Shown: piece after piece, positions 26,598 through 35,616 of the stretch
Numbering within the stretch: the stretch's first letter is position 1
Layout: each line of letters starts with the position of its first letter
Notes under the pieces: generated by a model
Told to the model about the DNA's origin: nothing
The model's database searches: none
The model's input: only the letters and a program-made list of their open reading frames with translations
Translations under genes and position numbers: made by a program
DNA from: Micromonospora craniellae
GTDB lineage: Bacteria > Actinomycetota > Actinomycetes > Mycobacteriales > Micromonosporaceae
DNA: 64,000 nt
Assembly: GCF_014764405.1 (NCBI RefSeq)
Contig: NZ_CP061725.1
Span: 3,534,001-3,598,000 of the forward strand
Direction: 5' to 3'

Positions 26598-27931
26598 GAC
26601 ACGCGAATCCTTTCGTTCGAGGGGTGTCCGTTGCTGGTGACGGTCGACACGAGTCGGGCCGGTGCGGCCAGCTCGTCGTGCGTCGGCTGTCGGCTGAGCA
26701 GGTCCTCCGGATCGTCCCGGTGCCGGACCAGGTAGGCGTGTCCCTCGTGGACCAGCACCTCGGCCGGGTAGCCGTGGCTGAGGAAGTGCACGGGGGAGGC
26801 GGTCGGCCCGTACGCCCCGGAGCGCAGCACCCCGATCAGGTCGCCGGGACGGACCGTGGGCAGCGGCACGTTCTTGCCGATCGTGTCGTTGGGCGTGCAG
26901 AGTGGGCCGGTGACCTGCCACTCCGCCACGGCCGGCTCGGCCGGACGGTTGAGCAGGACCATCGGGTAGTTGCGCTTGACGAAGGAGCCGGTCCCGACGG
27001 CTGCCATGTGGTGGTTGGTGCCACCGTCGGCGACGGCGAAGCGCTGGCCCATCGACTCCTTGACGTAGCGGACACCCACCACGTAGACGCCGGCGGGCGC
27101 GGTCAGGTACCGACCCAGCTCCATGATCACGCGGGTGTCCGGGTGCCGGTCGCGGAACGCCTCGACCACCGGGTTCACCCGCTCGGCCACCAGGGCCGGG
27201 TCGAGGTCGGTCTCGCCCTCGAAGTACGCCACGCCCAGCCCGCCGCCGATGTCGACCATCTCCAGCGGGAAGCCGTGCCGCTGCGCCAGCCGCTCGGCGA
27301 GGTCCAGGATCCGCGCGGTGTTCTCGGCGATGACCTCTTCGCTCAGGATCCGGGTGCCGAGGTAGGCGTGCACGCCCATCACCCGGATGTGGGGGAAAGC
27401 GCCCAGGTCGGGCGCGGCGAAGAGCTGCGCCTCGTCGATGCCGAACTGACGCGGCTTGCCGCCCATGGTCAGCCCGCCGCCCTTGACCGCGAACTCCGGG
27501 TTGACCCGGAGCGCGACCGGCGCGACGACGTCATGTTCGGCGGCCACCTCGTTGAGCAGTTCCAGCTCGCCGAAGGACTCGACGACCACCGCGTACACCT
27601 GCTCACGCAGGCAGGCGGCCAGCTCGTCGCGGCTCTTGCCGGGCCCGAGGAAGATGATGTCCCGGGGTGCCACCCCGGCCCGCCGCGCGGTGATCAGCTC
27701 GGTCAGCGACGACACCTCGGCGCACGCGCCGTAGCCGTGCAGCACCGCGCAGACCGACAGGTTGGGGTTGGCCTTCAGCGAGAAGAACATGTCCACGTCG
27801 GGGTGCAGCCGGTCCCGCAGGCCCTGGTACTGCCGCCGCAACTGCTCGCCGTCGTAGACGAACATCGGCGTGCCGAATCGCTCGGCCAACTCGGTGATGC
27901 CGATGCCCTGCACGTCGTGCTCGGCGGTCAT
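26594..27931 (-). CDS. LysA/BtrK-like PLP-dependent decarboxylase
   Basis: A 445-residue fold-type III (alanine racemase-like barrel) decarboxylase. The Schiff-base Lys is in FFSLKANPNLSV, the glycine-rich phosphate loop is DIGGGLGVAYFEG, and the C-terminal domain holds GPLCTPNDTIGKNV and RSGAYGPTAS, with the Cys and Tyr that complete a dimeric active site. Relatives include diaminopimelate decarboxylase and BtrK, which removes CO2 from glutamyl-S-ACP to give 4-aminobutyryl-S-ACP. Close linkage to an ATP-grasp gene and an ACP gene favours the BtrK-like role over lysine synthesis. It overlaps both neighbours by 4 bases. Substrate is inference. Confidence 0.88.
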   Translation of the reverse strand: MTAEHDVQGIGITELAERFGTPMFVYDGEQLRRQYQGLRDRLHPDVDMFFSLKANPNLSVCAVLHGYGACAEVSSLTELITARRAGVAPRDIIFLGPGKSRDELAACLREQVYAVVVESFGELELLNEVAAEHDVVAPVALRVNPEFAVKGGGLTMGGKPRQFGIDEAQLFAAPDLGAFPHIRVMGVHAYLGTRILSEEVIAENTARILDLAERLAQRHGFPLEMVDIGGGLGVAYFEGETDLDPALVAERVNPVVEAFRDRHPDTRVIMELGRYLTAPAGVYVVGVRYVKESMGQRFAVADGGTNHHMAAVGTGSFVKRNYPMVLLNRPAEPAVAEWQVTGPLCTPNDTIGKNVPLPTVRPGDLIGVLRSGAYGPTASPVHFLSHGYPAEVLVHEGHAYLVRHRDDPEDLLSRQPTHDELAAPARLVSTVTSNGHPSNERIRVS

Positions 27932-29298
27932 GATCCGGTCCTTTCGGTCAGGCCGGCGACCACGCCGGCCACGTGTTCGTCGAGCTGGCGCACCCGCGCC
28001 TCGGTCGGCGCGATGACCAGCGCGTAGAGCCGGCCGTCGAAGCCGCCCTCGCCACCGGCCGCGGCGTTGACCGTGGCGAAGTTGTTCACCAGGACGCCCT
28101 CCTCGCCGGCCCGGGGGAGCAGGACGTCGCCGATCGCCCCGTGCAGCCGCTTGAACGGCAGCGGCTCGGACAGCCGCAACGGGTACTGCCGGGCCAGCGC
28201 CACCCAGCCGGCGGGGACGAAGCGCTCCTGCAACGGGAGCTGGTAGGTGGACATGTTGTTGCGGGCGTTGATCTCGGTGACCGGGAAGAGGCGCTCGTCG
28301 TCGCCGACCATCGCGTCGACGCCGACCACCCCGACGTAGCCGTCGGTGTGCAGCCGCTCGCCGAGCAGCCGGGCCGCCTCCCGGATCTCCGCCTCCTGGC
28401 GCGCGTCCAGCCGGGCCGGGATGCGGTGTCCCTTGTGCACGCCGGACTCGGTGATCGCCTCCTTGACGAAGTCGAACCGGACGTCGCCGTCGCGTCCCAC
28501 GGTCATCTGGTAGTTGAGGTCGGCCCGCTTGGCCACGAACTCCTCCACCACCAGGGCGATCCGGTCGGAGCCGGTGGTGCGGGCCTTGCGGCTCACCATC
28601 CGGTCCATCTGGTCCAGCCGGCGCGGGTCGTCGACCACGACGATGCCCTTGCCGGAGACCCCGTACGCGTCCTTCACCACCACCCGGCGACCGGCGGCCA
28701 GCACCTCCTTGGCCCAGGCGACCGCCGCCGACCACTCGGCGATCGTGACGCAGCCCCGACCGGCCGGCTGCCGCAGGCCCACCTCGTCGGCGACCTGCCG
28801 GCTGTAGACCTTGCTGTTGACCGCCTTGCAGGTCTGTGCGGAGCTGCCGGCGATCCGGATGCCGGTGCGGGCGGCGATCTCCTCCTCCAGGACCGAGACG
28901 CCGTGCACCGACAGGTACGCGCCCTGCTCCGCCCACTCGGCGATCCGGCTGAGCAGGTCGGAGTCGGCGAGCACGTCCTGAGCGACGGTGTGCTGCGGGT
29001 TCTGCGCCGACACGGTGTGGATCTCCGGGAGCTGGACGCCCAGGCCGGTCAGGAAGGCCAGGTAGTCGGGGTCGGGGGCGGCCTTGAGCAGGACCCGGTC
29101 ACCCGGTCCGGCCAGCAGCAGCGCGAACTCGTCCATCCGGTTCACCACCGCGCTGCCGGAGCCGAACGCCATCCGGGGCAGGCCCGGCTCGTCCTCGCCC
29201 CACACGTCCTCCACCTCGAAGTTGCCGAGGAAGACGAAACGCGCGTCCGGGTCGCCGGTCACCGCGGTCTTGAGCCGGGGTATGAACGGTGTGGTCAT
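27928..29298 (-). CDS. ATP-grasp ligase with pre-ATP-grasp domain (BtrJ-like)
   Basis: A 456-residue protein. Residues 1-120 form a pre-ATP-grasp domain (RFVFLGNFEVEDVWG, LPEIHTVSAQNP). The ATP-grasp fold then shows RRVVVKDAYGVSGKGIVV (Lys and glycine loop), LVVEEFV and the metal-binding FPVTEINARNNMSTY. ATP-grasp enzymes make an acyl-phosphate and join it to an amine or thiol. Next to an ACP and a LysA-like gene, the BtrJ role (amino acid loading onto an ACP) is most likely. Two ATGs are adjacent (29301 and 29298). The AGGAGG ends one base before the first, so the second has better spacing. Confidence 0.85.
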   Translation of the reverse strand: MTTPFIPRLKTAVTGDPDARFVFLGNFEVEDVWGEDEPGLPRMAFGSGSAVVNRMDEFALLLAGPGDRVLLKAAPDPDYLAFLTGLGVQLPEIHTVSAQNPQHTVAQDVLADSDLLSRIAEWAEQGAYLSVHGVSVLEEEIAARTGIRIAGSSAQTCKAVNSKVYSRQVADEVGLRQPAGRGCVTIAEWSAAVAWAKEVLAAGRRVVVKDAYGVSGKGIVVVDDPRRLDQMDRMVSRKARTTGSDRIALVVEEFVAKRADLNYQMTVGRDGDVRFDFVKEAITESGVHKGHRIPARLDARQEAEIREAARLLGERLHTDGYVGVVGVDAMVGDDERLFPVTEINARNNMSTYQLPLQERFVPAGWVALARQYPLRLSEPLPFKRLHGAIGDVLLPRAGEEGVLVNNFATVNAAAGGEGGFDGRLYALVIAPTEARVRQLDEHVAGVVAGLTERTGS

Positions 29299-29306
29299 CA
29301 TGCCTC

Positions 29307-30239
29307 CTAGTGCTCGAAGACCATGGCGGAGAAGGTCGCGCCGAGCCCGACGGCGACCATCAGGTAGCGGTCGCCCGGCGCGAGCCGCTCCAGTTCCAGG
29401 GCCGTCTGGTAGTTGATGAAGGAGTCGGCGCAGAAGCAGTGGCCGGTCGAGGCGACGTTGTCCAGCAGCACCCGGTCCACCGGGTAGCCGATCTGCTTGC
29501 ACAGTCGCACCCAGGAGAGCCGGTTCACGTTGTGCGGCAGGATCAGGTGCACGTCGGAGAGCGCGACACCGGCCTGCTCGACCGCTGCCAGGACCACCTC
29601 GGCGAGACCGTCCTGATAGATCGCCTCGAACTCGGCGGCCCGCGCGGCGTCCATCCGCAGACCGGCGTTGAACTGCCCGTACGTCCGGGTGGCGTACCCC
29701 AGCAGCCGGTCGTGGTCGCCGCTCAGGCCGACCAGGACGGCGGCCGAGCCCTCCCCCATGAAGGTGGTGTTCGGGATGAGCTGCGCGGTGGGGGTGAACG
29801 CCTTCTCCCCCGCGAAGACCAGCGCCAACGCGTCCGGGTCGCCGTCGGCGGCCAGCAGCTCACCGGCGAGGTGCACGGCGAGCAGCCCCGACGCGCAGGC
29901 GTGCTGGGTGACCGCGAACGAGACCGCGTGTTCCAGGCCGAGCGCGGTGCGGACCTGGTGCAGCGGGTTCTCCGGGTACGGCGCCACGGTCTGCAACGTG
30001 CGGGCCTGGAGCACGTACCTGACCTGGCTCTCGCGTCCGGTCAGCGCGGTCAGCTTGCCGGCCGCGTTGATCATCATCTGGGCCAGGTCGCCGTCCGGGT
30101 CGTAGCGCACCTCGGACAGGCCGTAGAAGCGGCGGAAGGTCGCCACCTGCTTCGGGTCCATCGCCAGTTGGGCACCGATCTCCTCGATCGGTACGACTGC
30201 CGACGGGAGATAGGCGGAGACCGCCTCGATGGTCGTCAC
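29307..30239 (-). CDS. KAS III (FabH-like) condensing or acyl-transfer enzyme with altered triad
   Basis: A 310-residue thiolase-fold enzyme. The nucleophile Cys115 sits in TQHACASGLLAVHLA and the active-site His in LILPHNVNRLSW. The position of the third residue, GN in FabH, reads STGHCFCADSF, so Asn is replaced by His. KAS III relatives with a non-Asn triad often transfer acyl groups instead of condensing with malonyl-ACP. The GTG start overlaps the stop of the ACP 2 gene (GTGA), suggesting that ACP 2 is its partner. Either initiating a chain or joining two thioester-bound units is possible. Confidence 0.85.
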   Translation of the reverse strand: MTTIEAVSAYLPSAVVPIEEIGAQLAMDPKQVATFRRFYGLSEVRYDPDGDLAQMMINAAGKLTALTGRESQVRYVLQARTLQTVAPYPENPLHQVRTALGLEHAVSFAVTQHACASGLLAVHLAGELLAADGDPDALALVFAGEKAFTPTAQLIPNTTFMGEGSAAVLVGLSGDHDRLLGYATRTYGQFNAGLRMDAARAAEFEAIYQDGLAEVVLAAVEQAGVALSDVHLILPHNVNRLSWVRLCKQIGYPVDRVLLDNVASTGHCFCADSFINYQTALELERLAPGDRYLMVAVGLGATFSAMVFEH

Positions 30240-30514
30240 CGGGCACCCGCGGGTTGTTGCGCGGCGATCAGTTCGGTCAGGTGCGCGGTGAGTTCGTCGA
30301 TGGTGGGGTGGTCCCAGACCAGGGTCTCGCTGAGCCGCATGTCCAGGTGCGTCTCGATGTCGCCGCAGAGGGCGAGCGCGTAGACCGAGTCCAGGCCGTA
30401 CTCGGCGAGCCGGACGGTGGGGTCGATCTCGTCCTCGGGCCGGCGCAGGTACTCCGCGACGCAGCGGGTCAACCAGGAACGCAGGTCGCCCGCGCCCTCG
30501 GCGTTCGATGCCAT
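30236..30514 (-). CDS. Acyl carrier protein 2
   Basis: A 92-residue carrier protein with the phosphopantetheine site EYGLDSVYALALCGDIE and a typical final helix (DELTAHLTELIAA). The sequence of helix II (SVYALALC) resembles ACPs used by fatty acyl-AMP ligases and PKS-like systems. It lies between the dehydrogenase pair and the KAS III gene, so it is the likely carrier of the lipid chain. Confidence 0.88.
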   Translation of the reverse strand: MASNAEGAGDLRSWLTRCVAEYLRRPEDEIDPTVRLAEYGLDSVYALALCGDIETHLDMRLSETLVWDHPTIDELTAHLTELIAAQQPAGAR

Positions 30515-30560
30515 GTGGGTTTCCTTCCTCGGATGGTTGGCGGTGCGGACTGGCTCCGGG

Positions 30561-32246
30561 TCACCCCGGCAGCGCCCGGCGGGACAGGTCGAAGCTGCGT
30601 CGCTCCGCGTGCCGGGCGGCCAGATCCTGATAGAGCGGCTCGCGGTGGTGGCCGGACCGGTCGTCGCCCGCGCGGCCGAGGCTGCGGGCCAGCCGGTCCA
30701 GCGCTGCGGTGACCCAGGCCGGGTCGTCGTCGCGGGCCAGCCAGACGTTCAGGCAGGCCGAGGCGGCGAGCACGGTGGCGTACCGGGCGGGCAGGTCGAG
30801 CACCTCGACGCGAGCGTCCACGCCCAGGTCCGAGGGGTGCAGCGCGGCCCCCGCCTCGGCGAGGTCACCGAGTTCGGCCCGGAACTGCTCGGCCACCAGG
30901 CGGAGTCGCTGCTGCTCCGACCCGTCTCCGAGCCGGTCGACGGCCGCGCCCAGCGACCCGGCCAGGCCGTCCAGCCCACCGGCGGAGACCCGCAGCCGCT
31001 CGAACGGCAGCTCGGGCAGCTCCTCGCCGATCCGGAACAGCGCCGGGTCGGCCGGCGCCGGCTGCACCCAGCCGCGCCGCGCCAGCAGCGGCACCTGGGG
31101 AAGCATGGTGCCCAGGCAGGCGACCCGGGCGGCGTGCCCGAACCCGGCCGGGGCCAGGTCGCGCAGCAGCTTCTGGAAGATCGCGTACCGGCCCTCGCGC
31201 AGATAGAAGTGCGCCCCGAGCACCAGGGAGAGCTGGTGCATCGCGTCCATCAGCCGCTTGGCGACCAGGTACTTCACCGCGGAGGCGTACATGCTGGTCT
31301 GGCCGGGCAGCAGGTGCAGCGCGCGAGCCGCGACCAGTCCGAGACTGTCGCAGATCAACAGATCCAGGTACGCGTCGACGAGCAGCCGCCGGACCTCGGG
31401 CTGGTCGGCGACGCGGTGCCCGTAGAGGCGCCGGTCGGCCGTGAAGTCCATGGTCGACCGCAGACCCGAGTCGAGGACACCGGCGAGCATGCTGGGAATC
31501 GCGGTGCGGGTGAGCTGGAACGAGCGCAGCGCGGTCTCGATGCCCTGACCGGGTCGACCCACCACCGCCTCGTCGTCCACCGGGCAGTCGGTGAACTCGA
31601 TGCCGCCCAACTGCACGCCACGCATGCCCACGCTCGGGTAGCGGGCCAGGTCACGCATGGCGCCGTCCGGCACCGTCTGCTTGTCCACCAGGATCTGCGA
31701 GTGGCTGCGGCTGCCCGGCCGCTCGTCGGTGCGGGCCAGCAGCACCAGCCCACGCGCCCGCTTGACGTTGGTCACCACCTCCTTGCGCCCGTTCAGCCGC
31801 CACCCGCCGGTCGCGCCCGGCCGGGCCGCGAACTCGGCCCGGGAGAAGTCGTTGCCGTGCGCCAGCTCGTGGTACGCCGAGGCGATCTTCTGGTTCGACA
31901 GCAGCGTGTCGGCCACCCAGCGGGTCTGCGTCGGCGAACCGGAGGCCCACACGTTGACCGACGAGATGAACGAGCTGACGCCGTAGCCGAGCCCCAGCGA
32001 CGGGTCCCGCCGGAACACCGTCCGCAGCACCTGGATCAGGTCGTCGGCCCCGGCCAGCCGTCCGCCGTGGCGGCGCGGCACGAACTCGGCGTTGAGGCAG
32101 TACGCGTCCAGGGCCTGCTCGGCCGCGCCGAACACCTCGTCCTTCTCGTCGGCGGACAGCGCGGCAGTGCCGCCGAGCGGGTTGCCGTCGTCGGACGGGT
32201 CGCCGAGCAGGCGTTCCAGCTCGTCCAGCCGAGCGGGGGCCGTCAT
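30561..32246 (-). CDS. Acyl-CoA (acyl-ACP) dehydrogenase B, non-canonical active site
   Basis: A 561-residue protein of the acyl-CoA dehydrogenase superfamily, longer than usual (about 380) because of a C-terminal extension of about 170 residues. The FAD-contact motif is degenerate (YHELAHGNDFSRAE instead of LTEPxxGSD). Aligned by eye with its neighbour (IVGIFDGSTFVN), the catalytic-acid position reads AGFGHAARVA, so the usual Glu/Asp is lost. It overlaps dehydrogenase A by 4 bases. Pairs like this occur in lipopeptide clusters (for example ramoplanin-type) that build unsaturated fatty tails; I infer a heteromeric or supporting role. Confidence 0.82.
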   Translation of the reverse strand: MTAPARLDELERLLGDPSDDGNPLGGTAALSADEKDEVFGAAEQALDAYCLNAEFVPRRHGGRLAGADDLIQVLRTVFRRDPSLGLGYGVSSFISSVNVWASGSPTQTRWVADTLLSNQKIASAYHELAHGNDFSRAEFAARPGATGGWRLNGRKEVVTNVKRARGLVLLARTDERPGSRSHSQILVDKQTVPDGAMRDLARYPSVGMRGVQLGGIEFTDCPVDDEAVVGRPGQGIETALRSFQLTRTAIPSMLAGVLDSGLRSTMDFTADRRLYGHRVADQPEVRRLLVDAYLDLLICDSLGLVAARALHLLPGQTSMYASAVKYLVAKRLMDAMHQLSLVLGAHFYLREGRYAIFQKLLRDLAPAGFGHAARVACLGTMLPQVPLLARRGWVQPAPADPALFRIGEELPELPFERLRVSAGGLDGLAGSLGAAVDRLGDGSEQQRLRLVAEQFRAELGDLAEAGAALHPSDLGVDARVEVLDLPARYATVLAASACLNVWLARDDDPAWVTAALDRLARSLGRAGDDRSGHHREPLYQDLAARHAERRSFDLSRRALPG

Positions 32247-33847
32247 GACAGCTCCTTGAGGTCGTCGGTGAGCCGGTCGAAGGCGGCGGGATCGGGCCGG
32301 TGACCGCCGAGGCGACCGACGATCAGGGCCAGCGTGGCGGCCAGTTTCGGCCGGGCGGGCTCGGCGGACCACCGGTGCAGCACGGCCGCGGCGGCCAGGC
32401 ACCACTCGTACCGTCGGGCCAGGTCGAACGCCTCGACCCCGGCCGTCACGCCCTGCGGCCGCAGGGCGGCCATCTCGTCGTGCAGCCGCTCGGCGGAGTC
32501 CAGGACGTGCGCGGCGAGCCGCAGCACGCTCTCCGGTGCCGACGTGCGTACCTGCTCCACCAGGAACGGCAGGCTCTGCACCAGGCTGCATCCGGCGCGC
32601 GAGAACAGCGCCAGGCGGCCCGGGTCGGTGGGTGGGCCGCCCTCGACGGCCCGCAGCCCGGCGACGTCCCGGACCCGCTGCCGCCAACCGGCCGCCAGGA
32701 GCGGGAACTGGGTGATCAGCGAGTGCCGGTTGACGAAGGTGCTGCCGTCGAAGATGCCCACGATGCGGTGGTCCCGTTCCAGCTTCTGGAACGCGCCGTC
32801 CGCGTAGACGGTGGTGAGGAACGCGCGGGCGCCGAGCAGCTCGCCGCAGCGCGCGATCGCCTCGTCGACCAGGGTCGGCGCCAGCGCCTTCGCCACCGCC
32901 GAGTAGACGCTCATCTCGCCGGTCAGCGCACCGGCCGCCCGCCCGGCGAACAGCACCACCGACTCGGCCACCAGCGCGGCGGCGGAGACCTCCCCGAAGC
33001 TGCGGCGGACGTGCGGCAGCTCGATCAGCCGACGGCCGTAGAGTTTCCGCTCCCGCACGTACCGCAGGGTCAGCTCCCGGGCGTGGTCGACGGCACCGAG
33101 CGAGAGACCGGCCGCCATCACCCGGGTCAACTGGAGCGCCTTGAGCACGATCTCCAGGCCCGCACCGGGTCGCCCGACCAGCGCTTCGGCCGGCACCACC
33201 GCGCCGTCGAACGCGATGCCGCTGATGTCCGCGCCCCGGATGCCGTGCGTACGCGCCTTCGGCAGCGTCCGGTAGCTGCCCGGGGCGAGCCGGTCCTTGT
33301 CGACCAGGAACAGGCTGTGACCACGCGCCCCGGTCTCGGCCGAGGTGCGGGCGAGCACGCAGATCGTCCCGGCCCGGGTGGCGTTGTTGATCGGCCACTT
33401 CTCGCCGTCCAACCGGTACCCGCCCGGGCACTCGGTGGCGGTCAGCTCGCCGGCCACCAGGTCGCTGCCGTGCCCGCGCTCGGTCAGCGCCCAGGAGACC
33501 ACCGCACCGGCCCGGATCCGCGCACCGAGCCGCTCGGCCTTCTCCTGGTCGCCGGCCACCCAGACGCAGACCGCGCCCAGGTAGGTCTTGGCGTGCGCGA
33601 TCGCGGCGGTCAGGTCGTGCCGGGCGATCGTGCGGACCACCTCGACGAGCTGCGTGTGGTCCGTCAACGCGCCACCGAGGCGCGCCGGCACGTACCAGTC
33701 GGGCACCCCCAGCTCGTCCAGCAGCCGTACCGCGTCGGTGGGGAACGACTCGGTCCGGTCCAGCTCGGCGACCCGGTCCGGGCGGAACGGTTCGGCCGTC
33801 GCCAGGGCGGTGTCCAGCAGGCCCGGCGAGGTGGTGGTGACATTCAT
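32243..33847 (-). CDS. Acyl-CoA (acyl-ACP) dehydrogenase A
   Basis: A 534-residue acyl-CoA dehydrogenase relative with a C-terminal extension like dehydrogenase B. The FAD-contact motif is close to canonical (SWALTERGHGSDLVAGE), the substrate region has WPINNATRAG, and the catalytic base position holds Asp367 (GIFDGSTFVN) in place of Glu. It is encoded directly after the fatty acyl-AMP ligase with a 4-base overlap, so it likely acts on the acyl-ACP made by that enzyme, forming a double bond. Confidence 0.85.
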   Translation of the reverse strand: MNVTTTSPGLLDTALATAEPFRPDRVAELDRTESFPTDAVRLLDELGVPDWYVPARLGGALTDHTQLVEVVRTIARHDLTAAIAHAKTYLGAVCVWVAGDQEKAERLGARIRAGAVVSWALTERGHGSDLVAGELTATECPGGYRLDGEKWPINNATRAGTICVLARTSAETGARGHSLFLVDKDRLAPGSYRTLPKARTHGIRGADISGIAFDGAVVPAEALVGRPGAGLEIVLKALQLTRVMAAGLSLGAVDHARELTLRYVRERKLYGRRLIELPHVRRSFGEVSAAALVAESVVLFAGRAAGALTGEMSVYSAVAKALAPTLVDEAIARCGELLGARAFLTTVYADGAFQKLERDHRIVGIFDGSTFVNRHSLITQFPLLAAGWRQRVRDVAGLRAVEGGPPTDPGRLALFSRAGCSLVQSLPFLVEQVRTSAPESVLRLAAHVLDSAERLHDEMAALRPQGVTAGVEAFDLARRYEWCLAAAAVLHRWSAEPARPKLAATLALIVGRLGGHRPDPAAFDRLTDDLKELS

Positions 33848-35616
33848 CGGGCCACCCCGGCCAGCTCGCGGTCCCGGTCGCTGGCGTCGAGGTGGGCGCG
33901 GACCTCCGGGGTGAGATCAGCGTACGTGCCGGCGAGCGAGCCCTCCTGGAAGGCGCGCCGGACCGCGACCCGCTGGATCTTGCCGCTGGTGGTACGCGCC
34001 ACCCCGCCCGGGCGGACCAGCAGCACGCTCGCCTCCACCCCGAACTCGCGGGACAACCGGTGCCGCACCGCCGCCGAGATCCGGGCCAACTCCTCCGGGG
34101 TCGCCCGGCCGGCCCGTACCTCGTGCACCAGGACCACCTGCTCCTCGGGCACCGGCACGCTGAAGGCGGCACCGACACCGAGCGCCAGCGCGGGATGCAC
34201 CGTGCGCGCCTCGGCCTCCAGGTCCTGCGGGTACAGGTTGCGACCCCGGATGATCAGCAGTTCCTTGATCCGCCCGGAGATGTAGAGCTCGTCGTCGAGG
34301 CGTACCCCGAGGTCGCCGGTGCGCAGGAAACCGCGCTCGCCGCAGGCGGTCACCGCGTCGAAGACGGCGGCCGTGGCCTCGGGGTTCTCCCAGTACCCGC
34401 GCGCGACGCTCGGGCCGCGCAACCAGATCTCGCCCACCTCGCCGTCGGGGAGCAGCACGTGACGCTCCGAGTCGACGATCCGGATGTCCATCTCGGACGT
34501 CGTGCCGCAGCCGACCAGGTCACGGGTTGCCTCGTCGGCGTCCGGCCCGACCGGTCGGGCCTGCCCCCGGCCCAGGTGCTCGGCGTCGACCCGGGTGATC
34601 CGGGGAAGCCGGTACTGCCCGGCGCAGGAGACCGCAAGCGTCGCCTCGGCCAGCCCGTAACCGGGCCCGATCGCCTCCGGCCGCAGGCCGTAGGGCGCGA
34701 ACCGGTCGCGGAAGCGGGTCAGCGTGCTCGCCTGGACCGGCTCGGCGCCGTTGACCGCCACCAGCCAGCGGGACAGGTCCAGGCCGGCCAGTTTCTCCTC
34801 GGCGATCCGGTTCAGGCACATCTCGTAGGCGAAGTTGGGTGCCGGGGAGATCTGCACGTCGAAGCGGTCGACCAGGAACAGCCAGCTCTGCGGGTGTCGC
34901 AGGAACACCGAGGCGGGCATGTGCACGGTGGTGCTGCCGACGTACAGCGGGGAGAGGAAGAGCCCGATCAGGCCGAAGTCGTGGTGCATCGGCAGCCAGC
35001 CGCCGTGCCGGGCGTCCGACGGCGCGCCGAGGATGCGCTGGTAGACCTCGGCGTTGTCGGCCAGGTTGCCGTGCGTCACCACCACGCCCCGTGGCTGGCT
35101 GGTGGAGCCCGACGTGTACTGGAGGAAGGCGATCAGGTCCGGGTCGTCGGGCAGGGCGCGGAACTGCCCGACGTCGGGCAGCGCGGTCGCGTCGGTCACC
35201 AGACGCGGCAGGTCGCCTACCCCGGCCGCCTCCGCCCAGGTGGTCACGTCACCGGCCACCCGCTCCTCGGTGAGCAGGGCAGCCGCCCGCGCGTTGCGGA
35301 CGATCGCGGTCAGTCGCTGGCTGCGGTGCTGCTGCCCGTCCGGCACCGGCACCACGATCGGGATCACCCCGGAGTACAGGCAGCCGAGGACGGCGAGGGC
35401 CAACTGCGGACCCGGCGGGTAGAGCAGCATCGCCCGGTCACCGGCGTCCAACCGGTCCTGGAGTAGCGCGCCGACCCGGCGGGCGGCGTCGTGGATCTGG
35501 GCGTACGAGTAGCTGACCGGGGCGTCGTCGCGCATCGGGTCGGCCACGTAGGTGAATGCGGTCCGCTCGCCGAACTGCTCGACGTTGACCGCCATCCGGG
35601 CACTGAAGCTGGTCAC
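33844..35616 (-). CDS. Fatty acyl-AMP ligase (FAAL-type)
   Basis: A 590-residue adenylating enzyme. Motifs: LQYTSGSTSQPRGVVVTHGN (P-loop A3), GWLPMHHDFGLIGLFLSPLY, GYGLAEATLAVSCAGQ (A5), and the hinge region LRTGDLGVRLDDELY with GRIKELLIIRGRNLYPQDLE. The VNVEQFG start and DDELYISGR layout match FAALs that form acyl-AMP and pass the chain to an ACP rather than CoA. It is the likely entry step for a free fatty acid into the pathway, with ACP 2 as acceptor. It overlaps the ferredoxin gene by 4 bases. Confidence 0.92.
   Translation of the reverse strand: MTSFSARMAVNVEQFGERTAFTYVADPMRDDAPVSYSYAQIHDAARRVGALLQDRLDAGDRAMLLYPPGPQLALAVLGCLYSGVIPIVVPVPDGQQHRSQRLTAIVRNARAAALLTEERVAGDVTTWAEAAGVGDLPRLVTDATALPDVGQFRALPDDPDLIAFLQYTSGSTSQPRGVVVTHGNLADNAEVYQRILGAPSDARHGGWLPMHHDFGLIGLFLSPLYVGSTTVHMPASVFLRHPQSWLFLVDRFDVQISPAPNFAYEMCLNRIAEEKLAGLDLSRWLVAVNGAEPVQASTLTRFRDRFAPYGLRPEAIGPGYGLAEATLAVSCAGQYRLPRITRVDAEHLGRGQARPVGPDADEATRDLVGCGTTSEMDIRIVDSERHVLLPDGEVGEIWLRGPSVARGYWENPEATAAVFDAVTACGERGFLRTGDLGVRLDDELYISGRIKELLIIRGRNLYPQDLEAEARTVHPALALGVGAAFSVPVPEEQVVLVHEVRAGRATPEELARISAAVRHRLSREFGVEASVLLVRPGGVARTTSGKIQRVAVRRAFQEGSLAGTYADLTPEVRAHLDASDRDRELAGVAR

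Noticed and set aside
27973..29310. 445-residue plus-strand frame opposite the ATP-grasp gene
   Set aside because: Antisense shadow with repeated H/R/V/G/D runs; no start signal and no family.
30417..32303. 628-residue plus-strand frame opposite the dehydrogenase and ACP genes
   Set aside because: Shadow of well-supported minus-strand genes.
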